Assembly (NCBI GenBank): GCA_000722615.1
Contig: JOKI01000026.1
Coordinates: 1-62,601 of the forward strand
From: Pseudorhizobium pelagicum
GTDB taxonomy: Bacteria > Pseudomonadota > Alphaproteobacteria > Rhizobiales > Rhizobiaceae
Reading direction: 5' to 3'
DNA length: 62,601 nt
In this document: positions 28,695 through 37,743 of the stretch, in pieces
Layout: each line of letters begins with the position of its first letter
Position numbering within the stretch: the first letter of the stretch is position 1
Position numbers and translations under genes: made by a program
Notes under the pieces: generated by a model
What the model was told of the DNA's origin: nothing
Seen by the model: only the letters and a program-made list of their open reading frames with translations
Database searches by the model: none

Positions 28695-29471
28695 ATGTCA
28701 TCGCAACTCATCGTCCCCGATCTCTCCGGAAAATCGGTCCTCATCACCGGCGCCTCTACGGGCATCGGCGCGGCACTCGCCCGCGCCTTCGCGGCACAGG
28801 GCGCCTCCGTCGGACTGCACTATAATTCCAGCGTCGATGCGGCCACGGCCTTGGCTGCGGAGATCGAGGCCGCAGGCGGCAAGACGGTGCTGATCCGCGG
28901 CGACGCGTCGAAATCCGGCGAGATGGCGCGCGTCGTCGAAGAGGCCGCGTCCGCATTCGGCCGCCTGGATGGTCTCATCAACAATGCTGGTGGCATGGTC
29001 GCTCGCGTCCCTTACCAGGAGATGACGGATGCGCATTACGATGCCGTGATGGATCTGAATGCCCGCTCGGTGCTGGCCGCCTCCACGGCTGCCATTCCGC
29101 ACCTGAAGCTGCGCGGCGGCTTCATCATCAACACCACCTCGATTGCCGCCCGCAACGGCGCCAGCAACGGCGCCGGCCTCTACGGGTCGTCGAAGGCCTT
29201 CGTCTCCAACGTCACCCGCGGCATGGCCAAGGAGCTCATCCCATTCGGCATCCGCGTCAATGGCGTGGCTCCCGGCGTCATCGCAACCCCGTTCCACGAG
29301 CGCTATTCGACCTCGCAGCAGCTGCAGGCGGCGCTCTCCACCATTCCGCAGGGCCGCCTCGGCACGGCCGAAGATTGCGTCGGTGCCTACCTCTTTCTCG
29401 CCTCGGAAATGCTGTCCAGCTATCTGATTGGCCAGGTGATCGAGGTCAACGGGGGCCAGTTGATGCCGTAA
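28695..29471 (+). CDS. Short-chain dehydrogenase/reductase
   Basis: A 258-residue classical SDR oxidoreductase. The NAD(P) motif is GASTGIGAAL near residue 20, followed by LINNAGG, the catalytic Ser in NTTSIAARNG, the Tyr-x3-Lys pair in YGSSK and VNGVAPGVI. The start ATG at 28695 was chosen for its AGGGAGG site; a longer frame begins at 28635. The substrate is unknown, but the adjacent epimerase suggests sugar or sugar-acid metabolism. It lies 50 bases upstream of that gene. Confidence 0.9.
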   Translation: MSSQLIVPDLSGKSVLITGASTGIGAALARAFAAQGASVGLHYNSSVDAATALAAEIEAAGGKTVLIRGDASKSGEMARVVEEAASAFGRLDGLINNAGGMVARVPYQEMTDAHYDAVMDLNARSVLAASTAAIPHLKLRGGFIINTTSIAARNGASNGAGLYGSSKAFVSNVTRGMAKELIPFGIRVNGVAPGVIATPFHERYSTSQQLQAALSTIPQGRLGTAEDCVGAYLFLASEMLSSYLIGQVIEVNGGQLMP

Positions 29472-29521
29472 TCCGGCGTCATTGCAGAGAACGCGACGGA
29501 CAACATCGGGAGGATTGAGAA

Positions 29522-30418
29522 ATGGGAAAACGGATCGTCTTCACCGGCGGCAGCGGCAAGGCGGGGCGCCACGTGGTTCCCTATCTCGCCGGGCAGGGGC
29601 ATGAGGTCTTCAACATCGACCTGGCGCCACTCGATTGCCCCGGCGTCAACACGCTGACGGCGGATCTTACCGACAGTGGCGAGACCTTCAATGCCCTGTC
29701 CATGCACTTCGGGTTCGACGGCCTGGAAACCGGGCGGGGCCCGGCGCCCGTCGATGCCGTCGTGCATTTCGCCGCCGTACCGCGCATCCTGATCCGCCCG
29801 GACAACGCCACCTTCGCCGCCAACGCCGTCTCGACCTACAATGTCATCGAGGCGGCGGTGAAGCTCGGCATCCGCAAGGTCATCATCGCCTCCAGCGAGA
29901 CGACCTATGGCGTCTGCTTTGCCGAAGGCGACAAGGATTACCACAGCTTTCCGCTGACCGAGGACTACGACGTCGATCCTATGGACAGCTACGGTCTCTC
30001 CAAGGTGGTCAACGAGAAGACGGCGCGCGCCTTCGCGATGCGCTCCGGCGCCGACATCTACGCCCTGCGGATCGGCAACGTCATCGAGCCGCACGAGTAC
30101 GACAAGTTTCCGGCCTTCATCGCCGATCCGCCGTCGCGCAAGCGCAATGCCTGGAGCTACATCGACGCCCGCGACCTTGGCCAGATCGTCCACCGCTGCG
30201 TCGAAAAGGATGGTCTCGGATTCCAGGTCTTCAATGCCGTCAACGACACCATCACCGCCTGGGAGCCGACCCGCTCCTTCCTGGGGCGTTGGGCGCCCGG
30301 CACGCCGATCGCCGGGGATATCGGCGAGTTCGAGGCGCCGATCTCCAACCGCAAGATCCGCGATGTCCTGGGTTTCCGGGAAGAGCATGATTGGCGCAAA
30401 TACGTGCCCAAGCCCTGA
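29522..30418 (+). CDS. NAD-dependent epimerase/dehydratase (extended SDR)
   Basis: A 298-residue extended SDR with the Rossmann motif GGSGKAGRHV near the N terminus, HFAAVPR and the active-site YGLSK pair with an upstream SSETTYG triad Ser. The family covers uronate dehydrogenases and nucleotide-sugar epimerases; the short length and lack of a clear nucleotide-binding tail leave the substrate open. GGGAGG lies nine bases before the ATG. It ends 28 bases from the convergent LysR gene. Confidence 0.88.
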   Translation: MGKRIVFTGGSGKAGRHVVPYLAGQGHEVFNIDLAPLDCPGVNTLTADLTDSGETFNALSMHFGFDGLETGRGPAPVDAVVHFAAVPRILIRPDNATFAANAVSTYNVIEAAVKLGIRKVIIASSETTYGVCFAEGDKDYHSFPLTEDYDVDPMDSYGLSKVVNEKTARAFAMRSGADIYALRIGNVIEPHEYDKFPAFIADPPSRKRNAWSYIDARDLGQIVHRCVEKDGLGFQVFNAVNDTITAWEPTRSFLGRWAPGTPIAGDIGEFEAPISNRKIRDVLGFREEHDWRKYVPKP

Positions 30419-30446
30419 TGGCAAGGGTTCCCGTTGCGGCCGACAA

Positions 30447-31427
30447 TCACTCGGCCGCGACGGAGGTCGGCTCGAATTGTTCCTTGAGCTTCTGCGGCTT
30501 CTTCGCGAGCGGACGATCGGCATCGCGGGCCGCACTTTCCTTCAAGAGCTTGACGAGCCAGTCGACGAAGACCCGCACCTTGTTGCCGAGATGCCGGGTC
30601 CGCGGATAGACGATGTAGAGCGGCAGCGGCTCCCGCTCCCAGTCCGTCAGCACCTCGACGAGCTGCCCCTTCTCCACCGCATCGCGCGCCATGAACTGCG
30701 GCGCCTGAGCGACCCCCATGCCGGAGACGGCGGCGGCGATATAGCTGCGGCTGTCGTTGACCGAGACAGCGTAGCGGGGCGTGATCTCCAGCGTCTCCTC
30801 GCCGCGTCGAAACTCCATCGGCAGGACGCGGCCTGCCTGCGCGTTGAGATAGCCCACCGAAAAGAACTGCGCCTCCAGGTCGCGCGGATGCTCCGGCATG
30901 CCGAACATCTCGATAAAGCCCGGCGACACATAGGTCCGAAGGCTGATCTCTCCCACCTTTCGGGCAATCAGCGACTGGTCCGTCGGCGTTCCCGCCCGCA
31001 GCGCACAATCCACGTTCTCGGCCACGTAGTCGATGAGCCGGTCGCCGACGCCGATGTCGAGCGTGATCTGCGGATAGCTGCAGTAGAAGCTGCAGAGCGA
31101 GGGGATGACGATCAGGTCGGCGAAGGCGCCCGCCATTTCGACGCGCAGCCGGCCGGAGGGCTGCGACTGCGACGAGGAGATGCTGCCGTCGAGCTCTTCG
31201 AGGTCCGACAGGAACTGTGCCGCCCGCTCGTAGTAGAGCGCGCCCTCGGTGGTCACGGCGACCTGCCGCGTCGTGCGGTTCAGGAGCTTGGCCCGAAGGT
31301 GGCCTTCGAGATTCTGCACCAGATTGGTCACCGTCGTCTTCGACATGTCGAGCGTACGTGCGGCTCGGGTGAAATTGCCGGTTTCGACGACTCGGACGAA
31401 GGCGCGCATTGCAGAAAGCTGATCCAT
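30447..31427 (-). CDS. LysR-family regulator, probably of the adjacent efflux operon
   Basis: A 326-residue LTTR. The N-terminal helix-turn-helix reads VETGNFTRAARTLDMSKTTVT, followed by the linker helix LLNRTTRQVAVTTEGALYYERA and the periplasmic-binding-like effector domain. It is divergent from the hydrolase-like gene and the RND pump, the usual position for a regulator of that unit. The 150-base gap holds the shared promoters. Confidence 0.88.
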   Translation of the reverse strand: MDQLSAMRAFVRVVETGNFTRAARTLDMSKTTVTNLVQNLEGHLRAKLLNRTTRQVAVTTEGALYYERAAQFLSDLEELDGSISSSQSQPSGRLRVEMAGAFADLIVIPSLCSFYCSYPQITLDIGVGDRLIDYVAENVDCALRAGTPTDQSLIARKVGEISLRTYVSPGFIEMFGMPEHPRDLEAQFFSVGYLNAQAGRVLPMEFRRGEETLEITPRYAVSVNDSRSYIAAAVSGMGVAQAPQFMARDAVEKGQLVEVLTDWEREPLPLYIVYPRTRHLGNKVRVFVDWLVKLLKESAARDADRPLAKKPQKLKEQFEPTSVAAE

Positions 31428-31577
31428 GACATGACCTCGTTGCGGCGCAATATTGTCCCGCTATAGTGGACATTGAAGTACGAATTGGAAACTTGTGCAG
31501 TTTCCGCCGAACAATAATATCAGGTGGCGTCGCGGAAACAAGAAGCTGCCTTGGGTAAAGAGCAGGCAGAGGACGAA

Positions 31578-32375
31578 ATGAGGATGCGATGGGAAGAAGT
31601 CGAGCTGGATATGCCCACGAGGCCCCGCATGCCGATGCGGCTCTACGAGCCCCCGGTCAAGCAGAAGGCCCCGCCGCTCGTGCTTTATTTCCGTGGCGGC
31701 GCCTTTCAGCAGGATGAGCCTGCCGATCGGGAAACACCCATCGCCAGTGCACTCGCCGCAAGCGGTGCCGTGGTGGTGGAAGCAGATTACGGCAGCATCT
31801 CACGGAACATGTTCCCGGATGCTGTGGATTGCGGCCTCGCGGCACTTCGGTGCCTGAGTTCGCGGCGCAGGCAGTTGGGTGGGGTGAAATCCCTGATCCT
31901 GGTGGCCGGCGAAGAGGCGGGTGGAAACGTGGCGGCGGGGCTGGCACTGAAAGCCCGCGACCAGATGCCCGGTCAATTGCATGGCCAGGTTCTGCTGTCG
32001 CCTCTGATCGACCCGACGATGAGTTCGGTGTCGATCCGTCAGGCGGATACCATCGGCATGCGCGACCGCTGGTCCGATGGCTGGATGCGCTATCTGCGGG
32101 GGTTCTGCGGGTCGACGCATCCCTACGCTGCGCCGTGTCTCTGTTCGCGGCTGTCCGCGGTGGCGCCGGCGCTGGTGGTGACGTCCGAGGACGATCCGCT
32201 GCACGACGAGGTGGTCAGTTATGCCGATCGCCTCGGTGAAGCTGGGGTCAAGGTGCGCCAACATGTCTTTCCGGCCGGCAGCGGCTGGAATGAGATCTAC
32301 AACGAGGAAGGCGGCGCCTGGATGCAGGCGCTCTGTGTGCAGTTCAGCCTCTTCGTCCAGGACTTGCGTGCATGA
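31578..32375 (+). CDS. Alpha/beta-hydrolase-like protein lacking the catalytic triad
   Basis: A 265-residue protein with the hormone-sensitive-lipase fold layout. The oxyanion HGGG is replaced by R39-G-G-A. The nucleophile elbow GDSAGG reads G111-E-E113-A-G-G, with Glu for Ser. The acid-site region is retained (SEDDPLHDE), but the C-terminal HGF is replaced by GSGWNEI. Surrounding family sequence is well kept, so this is not a frameshift. It is probably a pseudoenzyme that binds a ligand or protein. The ATG at 31578 was chosen for its GAGGA site; a GTG at 31524 would add 18 residues. It lies between the LysR gene and the RND pump genes, 53 bases from the latter. Confidence 0.85.
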   Translation: MRMRWEEVELDMPTRPRMPMRLYEPPVKQKAPPLVLYFRGGAFQQDEPADRETPIASALAASGAVVVEADYGSISRNMFPDAVDCGLAALRCLSSRRRQLGGVKSLILVAGEEAGGNVAAGLALKARDQMPGQLHGQVLLSPLIDPTMSSVSIRQADTIGMRDRWSDGWMRYLRGFCGSTHPYAAPCLCSRLSAVAPALVVTSEDDPLHDEVVSYADRLGEAGVKVRQHVFPAGSGWNEIYNEEGGAWMQALCVQFSLFVQDLRA

Positions 32376-32428
32376 ACTATCGATTTGAAAGCATGTGGCG
32401 GCCGAATTAGGCCGCAAGGAGACCGTCG

Positions 32429-33616
32429 ATGACATCGAAGAACCGAAGCTGGCCCCTGTGGGGCGCCGGACTGGCACTGGCCGCCTCAGTGGCGGGGGCT
32501 GTCCTGTATTTTGATCTAGGCCGGATGGCCGAGGCGACCCCGGCTGCAGCCGCACCGGCTGCCCCTCCGGCCATCCCCGTGACGGTCGCGGCCATCGCGC
32601 CCTCGAGCGTGACCACGTGGCAGGAATTTTCCGGACGGCTGGAAGCGGTCGACCGCGTGCAGATCCGTCCGCGCGTCGCCGGTACCATCCAGCAGGTGCA
32701 TTTCCGCGAAGGCGGGCTGGTCGCGGCCGGCGACCGGCTGATCACCATCGATCCGGCACCCTATGCCGCAGCGGTCGCCCAGGCGGAAGGTCTCGCAGCC
32801 TCTGCCCGCGCGCGGCTGGAGCTGGCCACGACGGAACTTGACCGCGGCAATGCGCTGCTGTCCCGCAAGACGATTTCGGAAAGTGAGGTGGCGCAGCGCA
32901 AGGGCGCCCAGCGTGAGGCCCTGGCTGCCCTGCAATCGGCTGAAGCCGCCCTGAAGCTTGCCCAGCTTGATCTCGACTACACCGAGATCAAGGCGCCGAT
33001 CGCCGGTCGCGTCGGCAGGCTGGAAGTCACGCCCGGTAACCTCGTGGGATCCGGTGATGCGGCCCAGCCGCTGACGACGCTGGTATCGGTCGATCCGATC
33101 TATGCGAGCTTCGATGCCGGCGAGGAACTGGTCGCCACCGTCCTGGCGGAGCTGCCGGTGAAGGATGACGGTGTGAGGGCCCTGGAGAATGTGCCCGTCG
33201 AGATCGCCACGCTGGCGGACGGAGCGGCTGTCCGCGGCAAGCTGCAACTGGTGGACAATGAAGTGAACGCCGCCAGCGGCACGATCCGCCTGCGGGCCGT
33301 CTTCGACAACCCGGACGGCCTGCTGATCCCCGGTCAGTTCGTCCGCGTCCGCCTTGGGCAGCCGAAGCCGCAGGAGCATCTCCTAGTCAGCGAGCGGGCC
33401 ATCGGTTCGGATCAGGACAAGAAGTTCGTCTTCGTCGTCGATGACGCCAATACCGTCGTCTACCGCCAGGTGGATCTCGGTGGCGCCGTGGACGGCAAGC
33501 GCATCGTCGAAAACGGTCTTGCCGCCGGCGACCGCGTCGTCGTCAACGGCCTGCAGCGCATCCGCCCCGGCGCCGTCGTCGATCCGCAGGTCGAGGCGGA
33601 AGTCGCCCACAACTAG
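32429..33616 (+). CDS. RND efflux periplasmic adaptor (membrane fusion protein)
   Basis: A 395-residue AcrA/BepD-like protein. A signal anchor (about 12-32) precedes the barrel-sandwich segment VQIRPRVAGTIQQVHFREGG, a coiled-coil hairpin rich in Ala/Glu/Arg (about 105-180), the second lipoyl half DYTEIKAPIAGRVG and a beta-barrel domain. It bridges the inner-membrane pump and an outer-membrane channel. A strong hairpin separates it from the pump gene. Confidence 0.93.
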   Translation: MTSKNRSWPLWGAGLALAASVAGAVLYFDLGRMAEATPAAAAPAAPPAIPVTVAAIAPSSVTTWQEFSGRLEAVDRVQIRPRVAGTIQQVHFREGGLVAAGDRLITIDPAPYAAAVAQAEGLAASARARLELATTELDRGNALLSRKTISESEVAQRKGAQREALAALQSAEAALKLAQLDLDYTEIKAPIAGRVGRLEVTPGNLVGSGDAAQPLTTLVSVDPIYASFDAGEELVATVLAELPVKDDGVRALENVPVEIATLADGAAVRGKLQLVDNEVNAASGTIRLRAVFDNPDGLLIPGQFVRVRLGQPKPQEHLLVSERAIGSDQDKKFVFVVDDANTVVYRQVDLGGAVDGKRIVENGLAAGDRVVVNGLQRIRPGAVVDPQVEAEVAHN

Positions 33617-33626
33617 CAACCAGCCC

Positions 33627-33650
33627 GGCTGGCGCCGTGGGGCGCCAGCC
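33627..33650 (+). terminator. Hairpin between adaptor and pump genes
   Basis: GGCTGGCGCC at 33627-33636 and GGCGCCAGCC at 33641-33650 form a perfect 10-bp stem around GTGG. There is no T-run, so it is likely an intercistronic stabiliser or partial attenuator within the 132-base gap. Confidence 0.6.
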
Positions 33651-33748
33651 ACGGAATTCGTGTCAGCAGTCAGCCCCGTCGTTCGTGACCACCGGTCGCG
33701 GGCAGGGTCTGTTCGTGCCTTGTTTTGCCCTGGAGAGAGGGTTCTGAG

Positions 33749-36700
33749 ATGAACATTTCGAGATTTTTCATCGACCGTCCGGTCTTTGCGGCCGTGCTGT
33801 CGGTCCTGATCGTGGTGGCGGGTCTGATCGGCCTGCGCGCACTGCCGATATCCGAGTACCCGGAGGTCGTGCCACCGTCGATCGTGGTACGCGCGGTCTA
33901 TCCCGGCGCCAATCCGACCGTGATTGCCCAGACGGTGGCGACGCCGCTCGAGGAGCAGATCAACGGCGTCGAGGACATGCTCTACATGTCGAGCCAGGCG
34001 ACGTCCGACGGCGTGCTGACGCTGACGGTCACCTTCAAGCTCGGCACCGATGCCGACAAGGCCCAGCAGCTGGTCCAGAACCGTGTCTCCCAGGCCGAGC
34101 CGAGGCTTCCGGCAGAGGTTCGCGCGCTCGGTCTCACGACCGTCAAGAGCTCGCCGGACTTCATCATGGTCGTCAACCTCGTCTCGTCCGACGACCGCTA
34201 CGACATCACCTATCTGCGCAACTACGCCACCCTCAACGTCAAGGACCGGCTCGCTCGGATCGAGGGCGTCGGCCAGGTGCAGGTCTTCGGCGCCGGCGAC
34301 TATTCGATGCGCGTCTGGATCGACCCGCAGAAGGCGGCGGAACATTCGCTGGCGGCAAGCGACATCAGCAATTCCATCCGGGCCCAGAATGTTCAGGCGG
34401 CCGCCGGCATAATCGGCGCCTCGCCGAGCGTGCCCGGAACCGGGCTGCAGCTCAACGTCAATGCCCAGGGGCGACTGGAAACCCCGGAGGAATTCGGCAA
34501 CATCATCGTCAAGAGCGGTGAGAACGGCGAAATCACCCGCCTGCGCGACGTTGCGCGCATCGAGCTCGGTGCCGCCGACTACACGCTGCGCTCGCTGCTC
34601 GACGGCCAGCCGGCGGTGGCCGTGGCCGTTCTTCAGGCGCCCGGCTCCAACGCCATCGACATCGCCGAATCCGTCGGCCGGACCATGGACGAGCTGCAGC
34701 TCGCCATGCCGGAAGGCGTGAAATACGAGATCGTCTACGACACCACCAAATTCGTCCGCTCCTCCATCGAGAAGGTCGTCGAGACGCTTCTGGAAGCGAT
34801 CGCGCTCGTCGTCCTGGTGGTCATCCTCTTCCTCCAGACCTGGCGTGCCTCGATCATCCCGCTGATCGCCGTCCCGGTCTCGATCATCGGCACCTTCGCG
34901 GTAATGTATGCCTTCGGATTCTCGATCAACGCGCTGACGCTGTTCGGGCTGGTGCTGGCGATCGGCATCGTCGTCGACGACGCGATCGTCGTCGTTGAAA
35001 ACGTCGAGCGCAACATCGAGAACGGGCTTTCCCCGCGTGAGGCGACCTACAAGGCCATGCGCGAAGTCTCCGGCCCGATCATCGCGATCGCCCTGGTGCT
35101 CGTCGCCGTCTTCGTGCCGCTCGCCTTCATCACCGGCCTCTCGGGCCAGTTCTACCGGCAGTTCGCGCTGACGATCGCCATTTCTACGGTGATCTCGGCC
35201 ATCAACTCGCTGACGCTGTCCCCGGCGCTGGCCGCTCTTCTCCTGAAGGACCACCATGCCCCGAAGGACTGGCTGACGCGCATGATGGATGGCGTCTTCG
35301 GCTGGTTCTTCCGCGGCTTCAACCGCGCCTTCGGTGCCGCCTCCAACGGCTATGGCCGGACCGTCGGCGGCCTCCTGTCGCGCAAGAGCCTGGTGATGCT
35401 CGTCTACCTGGCACTCGTGGGCGCCACCTATGCCATGTTCTCGGCCGTTCCGGGCGGCTTCGTGCCGGCGCAGGACAAGCAGTATCTGATCGGCTTTGCC
35501 CAGCTTCCGGATGGCGCGACGCTCGACCGTACGGAGGATGTCATCCGCAAGATGAGCGACATCGCGCTGGAACAGCCCGGCGTCGCCCATGCCATTGCCT
35601 TCCCCGGCCTCTCGATCAACGGCTTCACGATCGGCTCCAACGCCGGCATCGTCTTCGCCGTGCTCGATGACTTCGAGGAGCGCAAGACGCCTGACCTCTC
35701 CGGTGGTGCCATCGCCATGGCGTTGAACCAGAAGTATTCCGGCATCCAGGAAGCCTTCATCGCCATGTTCCCGCCGCCGCCGGTCAACGGCCTCGGCTCG
35801 ACGGGTGGCTTCAAGCTGCAGCTCGAGGACCGCGCCGGCTACGGCGCCCAGGCGCTTGACGAAGCCACCAAGGCGGTCATCGCCAAGGCCTATCAGACCC
35901 CGGAACTGGCCGGCATCTTCTCAAGCTACCAGATCAACGTGCCGCAGCTCTATGCCGATGTCGATCGCGCCAAGGCCGAGCAGCTGGGCGTGGCCGTCAC
36001 GGACGTCTTCGAGACGCTTCAGATCTATCTCGGCTCGCTCTACGTCAACGACTTCAATGCCTTCGGCCGCACCTACAGCGTCCGCGTCCAGGCGGATGCG
36101 AACTTCCGGGCCGAGGCGCAGGATATCGGCGAGCTGAAGGTCCGCTCGCGCTCCGGCGAGATGATCCCGCTCTCGGCACTCCTGAAGGTCGACGAGACGA
36201 CCGGCCCGGAACGGGCGACCCGCTACAACGGCTTCCTGGCCGCGGACATCAACGGCGGCCCGGCACCGGGCTATTCCTCCGGCCAGGCCCAGGCCGCCAT
36301 CGAGAAGATCGTCCGGGAGACCGTGCCGCAGGGGATCGACTTCGAATGGACGGATCTGACCTATCAGGAGATCCTGGCGGGCAACTCCAGCATCGTCGTC
36401 TTCCCGCTGGCGCTGCTCCTCGTCTATCTCGTGCTGGCCGCCCAGTATGAAAGCCTGACGCTGCCGATCGCCATCATCATGATCGTGCCGATGGGCGTGC
36501 TGGCGGCGCTGACGGGGGTCTGGCTGACGGGCGGAGACAACAACATCTTCACCCAGATCGGTCTCGTCGTCCTTGTCGGGCTTTCGGCAAAGAACGCGAT
36601 CCTGATCGTGGAGTTTGCCCGCGAGCTCGAGCTGGAGGGAAGGACACCCTTCGAGGCCGCCGTCGAATCAAGCCGGCTGCGCCTGCGGCCGATCCTGATG

Positions 36701-36931
36701 ACCTCGCTGGCCTTCATCATGGGCGTGGTGCCGCTGGTGATCTCCACCGGCGCGGGCGCGGAGATGCGCTCCGCCATGGGCGTCGCCGTCTTCTCCGGCA
36801 TGATCGGCGTGACCTTCTTCGGCATCTTCATGACGCCGGTCTTCTACCTGCTTGCCCGTATCCTGACCGGCAGCCGTCCCCTGCGGCGATCCGGTACGGA
36901 GGAGGTCCCCGCTCTCTCTCCAGCGGAGTAG
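33749..36931 (+). CDS. RND multidrug efflux pump, HAE1 family
   Basis: A 1060-residue inner-membrane proton-driven pump. It begins MNISRFFIDRPVFAAVLSVLI, has the TM4 proton-relay pair in IGIVVDDAIVVVENVER, the TM10 lysine in GLSAKNAIL and the usual two large periplasmic loops. Length and motifs match AcrB/BepE-type pumps. GAGAGAGG precedes the ATG. No outer-membrane factor is encoded nearby, so it must use a TolC homologue encoded elsewhere. The specific substrates cannot be inferred. Confidence 0.95.
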   Translation: MNISRFFIDRPVFAAVLSVLIVVAGLIGLRALPISEYPEVVPPSIVVRAVYPGANPTVIAQTVATPLEEQINGVEDMLYMSSQATSDGVLTLTVTFKLGTDADKAQQLVQNRVSQAEPRLPAEVRALGLTTVKSSPDFIMVVNLVSSDDRYDITYLRNYATLNVKDRLARIEGVGQVQVFGAGDYSMRVWIDPQKAAEHSLAASDISNSIRAQNVQAAAGIIGASPSVPGTGLQLNVNAQGRLETPEEFGNIIVKSGENGEITRLRDVARIELGAADYTLRSLLDGQPAVAVAVLQAPGSNAIDIAESVGRTMDELQLAMPEGVKYEIVYDTTKFVRSSIEKVVETLLEAIALVVLVVILFLQTWRASIIPLIAVPVSIIGTFAVMYAFGFSINALTLFGLVLAIGIVVDDAIVVVENVERNIENGLSPREATYKAMREVSGPIIAIALVLVAVFVPLAFITGLSGQFYRQFALTIAISTVISAINSLTLSPALAALLLKDHHAPKDWLTRMMDGVFGWFFRGFNRAFGAASNGYGRTVGGLLSRKSLVMLVYLALVGATYAMFSAVPGGFVPAQDKQYLIGFAQLPDGATLDRTEDVIRKMSDIALEQPGVAHAIAFPGLSINGFTIGSNAGIVFAVLDDFEERKTPDLSGGAIAMALNQKYSGIQEAFIAMFPPPPVNGLGSTGGFKLQLEDRAGYGAQALDEATKAVIAKAYQTPELAGIFSSYQINVPQLYADVDRAKAEQLGVAVTDVFETLQIYLGSLYVNDFNAFGRTYSVRVQADANFRAEAQDIGELKVRSRSGEMIPLSALLKVDETTGPERATRYNGFLAADINGGPAPGYSSGQAQAAIEKIVRETVPQGIDFEWTDLTYQEILAGNSSIVVFPLALLLVYLVLAAQYESLTLPIAIIMIVPMGVLAALTGVWLTGGDNNIFTQIGLVVLVGLSAKNAILIVEFARELELEGRTPFEAAVESSRLRLRPILMTSLAFIMGVVPLVISTGAGAEMRSAMGVAVFSGMIGVTFFGIFMTPVFYLLARILTGSRPLRRSGTEEVPALSPAE

Positions 36932-36939
36932 ACCTCGAT

Positions 36940-36970
36940 GCCGTGCGGGCTTCTACTGGGCCCGCACGGC
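36940..36970 (+). terminator. Hairpin after the RND pump gene
   Basis: GCCGTGCGGGC at 36940-36950 pairs perfectly with GCCCGCACGGC at 36960-36970 around a nine-base loop. No T-run follows, so termination probably depends on the second hairpin downstream. Confidence 0.6.
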
Positions 36971-37023
36971 CGCCATTCAAGGTTACGAGTCCTTCACGGC
37001 AATTGCCGGAGGATCTGAAACGC

Positions 37024-37067
37024 AAACAGCCGGCCACTCTGCGCGAAGCAGTGTGGCCGGCTGTTTT
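37024..37067 (+). terminator. Strong terminator between the RND gene and tRNA-Leu
   Basis: AAACAGCCGGCCAC at 37024-37037 pairs with GTGGCCGGCTGTTT at 37053-37066, and the stem can extend inward. T residues follow on plus. The A-run on the left arm gives a weaker T-run on minus, so it may act bidirectionally and end the tRNA-Leu transcript too. Confidence 0.9.
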
Positions 37068-37110
37068 CTATCTCAGGAAGTTGAACGCAATCAATGCGTT
37101 CCGAATGGAA

Positions 37111-37197
37111 TGGTGCCCAGAAGAGGACTCGAACCTCCACACCCTTTCGAGTACCAGCACCTGAAGCTGGCGCGTCTACCAATTCCGCCATCTGGGC
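37111..37197 (-). tRNA. tRNA-Leu (CAG)
   Basis: On the minus strand the gene starts GCCCAGATGGCGGAATTGG and ends GGTTCGAGTCCTC.. with acceptor TCTGGGC, a class II tRNA with a long variable arm. The anticodon loop CTTCAGG gives CAG. Discriminator A is at 37114 and CCA is encoded at 37113-37111. Confidence 0.97.
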
Positions 37198-37289
37198 GAC
37201 GGAGAGCGATTTACGGGGGTGGCCCCTCGCTGTCAACCGGCTTCTTTGAAGTTTCTGTGTCGGTGGCTATAAATCTTTGCATGGCCGCA

Positions 37290-37598
37290 TCAGGACCCTG
37301 GAGAAGAGCCTCCGTCCGCCGATCCGCGGTCGAGATGGCCGAGGTCGCGAGCCGGGTCGATGACGTCCCGAACCCGCTGCTTCAGCTCCTTGGGCCCGGG
37401 GAAGCCACCGTCGCGCTTGCGCTCCCACAGGAGCGCGTCGTCGATGCGGATCTCGAAATTGCCGCCGGTCCCGGGAATCAGCGCCACTTCGCCGAGGCTG
37501 TCGGAAAAGGTCTGCAGCAATTCCTGCGCCATCCAGCCGGCCCGCAGCAGCCAGTTGCACTGGGTGCAGTAGAGAATGGTGATGCGTGGCTTGTCCAT
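37290..37598 (-). CDS. SelT/SelW/SelH-family (Rdx) thioredoxin-like protein
   Basis: A 102-residue protein with the N-terminal ILYCTQCNWLLRAGWMAQELL signature of the Rdx family, in which a CxxC replaces the Cys-x-x-selenocysteine of animal SelW. GTGGNFEI and the KRDGGFPGPKELKQRVRDVIDP end are also typical. A cytoplasmic redox role is likely but no substrate is known. The start was chosen for GGGAG six bases upstream. Confidence 0.9.
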   Translation of the reverse strand: MDKPRITILYCTQCNWLLRAGWMAQELLQTFSDSLGEVALIPGTGGNFEIRIDDALLWERKRDGGFPGPKELKQRVRDVIDPARDLGHLDRGSADGGSSPGS

Positions 37599-37743
37599 GG
37601 CGGCTCCCGGCATGATTTCTGTGGCGTTCGCGGTGGCGCATGCGGCATCCCTTGCTGGCAGCACCGCCTCCTTCAGCAAATCCACTTGCGCATTGCAGCG
37701 CAAGATCTTTCAATGGATCAACGTGCATCGGCAGGGGTGGGTA

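Noticed and set aside
33383..35590. 735-codon minus-strand frame opposite the efflux genes
   Set aside because: Low-complexity Asp/Arg/Glu/His composition and exact overlap with the well-supported adaptor and pump genes mark it as a shadow.
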